Part shown: positions 62,560-64,000 of the stretch, piece by piece | How positions within the stretch are numbered: position 1 is the stretch's first letter | How the letters are laid out: each line of letters opens with the position of its first letter | DNA from: Neolentinus lepideus HHB14362 ss-1 | Lineage: Eukaryota; Basidiomycota; Agaricomycetes; Gloeophyllales; Gloeophyllaceae | Assembly (NCBI GenBank): GCA_001632425.1 | Contig: KV425636.1 | Coordinates: 1 to 64,000 of the forward strand | DNA: 64,000 bases | Reading direction: 5' to 3' | Program-made: the position numbers and the translations under genes | Notes under the pieces: generated by a model | What the model saw: the letters and a program-made list of their open reading frames with translations, nothing else | What the model was told of the DNA's origin: nothing | Databases searched by the model: none

Positions 62560-64000
62560 AATTTAGTCAGTTAACATGTACGTTCTGGAATGGTGAATAG
62601 TGGCCCATCACCGAGAGAATTTGGGAGGGGTTTTTCCGCGTGCATGAAGTCTTTGTCGTATCCACACCAATCGTCATCGGAGAGAGATGCGAGGAGTAGG
62701 TTTCAATGATTGTACTCATGTACATTCCTAAAAATATATAACATATCAATAAGAGGATCCGAAGGGAAGATTCGAGACCGTCTTGGTCCACATGCTTCTA
62801 AGGTGTACTTACGGCATGAGTCGATTGTCTACTCAAGTTTATTCAGTAGCGTGGCATTTACAGCCCTACTGACTGTGTTTTTGCAGGGGGGCAGGCACTT
62901 TAGCTCTGTACAAAGTGATCTACGGTAACACTTAGGTGTATGAAAGACTTACAAATAAGAGGGGATGATAACTCGAGCGGTGTTAGTCGTCTCACGGAAG
63001 CTCAAGTTCCACATGTCGGTCGACATAAATGATCAGGAGGAAAAATGGAAGGGTCAGATGGAAGAGTTGACTCAGCAGACCTGATCATGGGCCTTGTGCA
63101 AGTGAGGAAGATATGTTGAGCAGTTTGTCGCGGGAGCGTCGCATTCTAGTAGTCCACCTCTTCCCGGTGCGCAGTCTTACTCGTGGTGTCTTTGCTGCGA
63201 GGCCGATAAAGCAACATATCGCGCACCGGACGTGGCGTGCACATGGTGAGTCTGCTCTTCCTCAGAGAACCCTTGACTGCTGGACACGGAGGATGAGTAG
63301 AAAGTGAAGCAGGAGTATCACGGTCATCAGAACGCCTGTATCGACATCCTGGCCTGGTTTATTTTGCCGTCTGCATCACAGCAGTTCTTGGGGCGGTCCA
63401 ACATAGTCGATGAATGATAGACTGCACACTTTTCATCAAGCAAAACGATTGAAGCTGTTACAGACCATGAACGAGATTGGGGTCAACGTTGTTCCGGAGT
63501 TACCTTGCGACCACACAGCGGGCAAGCGAGGTGTCCTTTTTCGCGGCAGCTGAGAAAAAGGACACTATGTCCTGTTACAGCGACCATCAGGGGATTTCCG
63601 ATGCTGTGTCATGATGGCGTCATTGCTGTTATCATGTGGTGGTCACGTCACAAATTATCGAGTTTCCCGCAGCATGGACCGTTTGCCGTCAGCAGTGGTC
63701 TCAAGTCCAGTGTCCCAGACTCATGCCGTCCTTCAGGCTTCGGGAGGACCTATACACATAGAAAGACCTTAATATTGTATGCCCAAGAAATAGAAATAAT
63801 AACCAAATCTGGAAAGATTAGGTGAGATACAGATTCCGGCAATGCCTTCACGTGCACTTGCTGTTTATGTCAACTGTTGGATAGTCTGCAACCCTCCGCT
63901 TAGCTTTCTTGTCCTCAGTCTTCTTTGTGCCTTCACCTGACGCTTAGGAAATTATTCGCCCCTCTTCGCCATGATGATCTCCCACCTGGTTTGGTAATCC
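62560..64000. other. Right end of window: degenerate flank copies and unassigned DNA
   Basis: 62750-63060 resembles, in decayed form, the FunK1 upstream DNA around the hAT insertion site (CGTCTTGGTCCACATGCTTCTAAGGTG, GTCTCACGGAAGCTC; each matches 31.88-32.1 kb in shorter runs). Beyond 63100 no family was recognised. A lysine-rich minus-strand stretch at 63860-63960 (SGEGTKKTEDKKAKRR) may be the end of a gene that continues outside the window. Confidence 0.35.

Overview
The window looks like nuclear DNA of a basidiomycete, most likely an Agaricomycete. Introns are many and short (about 50-60 bp, mostly GT-AG). The gene content includes a large expansion of fungal-specific FunK1 protein kinases, a BED-finger hAT transposon, C2H2 zinc-finger proteins, and eukaryotic housekeeping genes: PPE1, a Ure2p-like GST, RPAP1 and GSH2. 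No rRNA, tRNA, CRISPR array or bacterial-type operon was seen. Many apparent open frames begin at GTG or TTG, so starts are given only where an ATG was confirmed. All homology calls come from reading motifs and aligning by eye. Percent identities were not computed.

Layout. 1-2.6 kb: an AT-rich coding fragment, a copied piece of PPE1 with its minisatellite, and FunK1 relics. 2.6-7.0 kb: copied PPE1 3' ends around a 5'-truncated FunK1 gene. 7.05-10.1 kb: an intact seven-exon PPE1 with a minisatellite inside intron 4. 10.1-14.3 kb: further FunK1 and PPE1 relics, then a second 5'-truncated FunK1. 15.12-18.50 kb: a complete hAT transposon with terminal inverted repeats and an 8-bp target duplication. 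18.5-20.5 kb: a decayed FunK1 relative, the inverted partner of 33.75-36.0 kb. 20.84-31.26 kb: segmental duplication copy A (GSH2 tail, FunK1 pseudogene, C2H2 gene ZF1, C2H2 gene ZF2, GET4 fragment, FunK1 kinase). 31.3-38 kb: dispersed repeats and two FunK1-derived genes. 39-48.5 kb: GST, a FunK1 relic, an RPAP1 pseudogene and intact GSH2. 48.33-61.16 kb: segmental duplication copy B, which begins inside the genuine GSH2 and ends in the only FunK1 gene of the window that keeps all recognisable kinase signatures. 61.6-64 kb: FunK1 upstream flank and largely unassigned DNA.

How it fits together. The region is a mosaic built by repeated duplication, inversion and deletion around about twelve FunK1 loci. 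Copies of the 3' ends of two housekeeping genes, PPE1 and GSH2, have been spread along with them and mark the breakpoints. The copies range from full length to small relics. Two loci share an in-frame loss of the catalytic loop, three have promoter sequence joined to the middle of the coding region, and nine carry a CACGTG site in the upstream flank. The hAT insertion can be dated relative to one duplication because a paralogous empty site survives at 32.02 kb.
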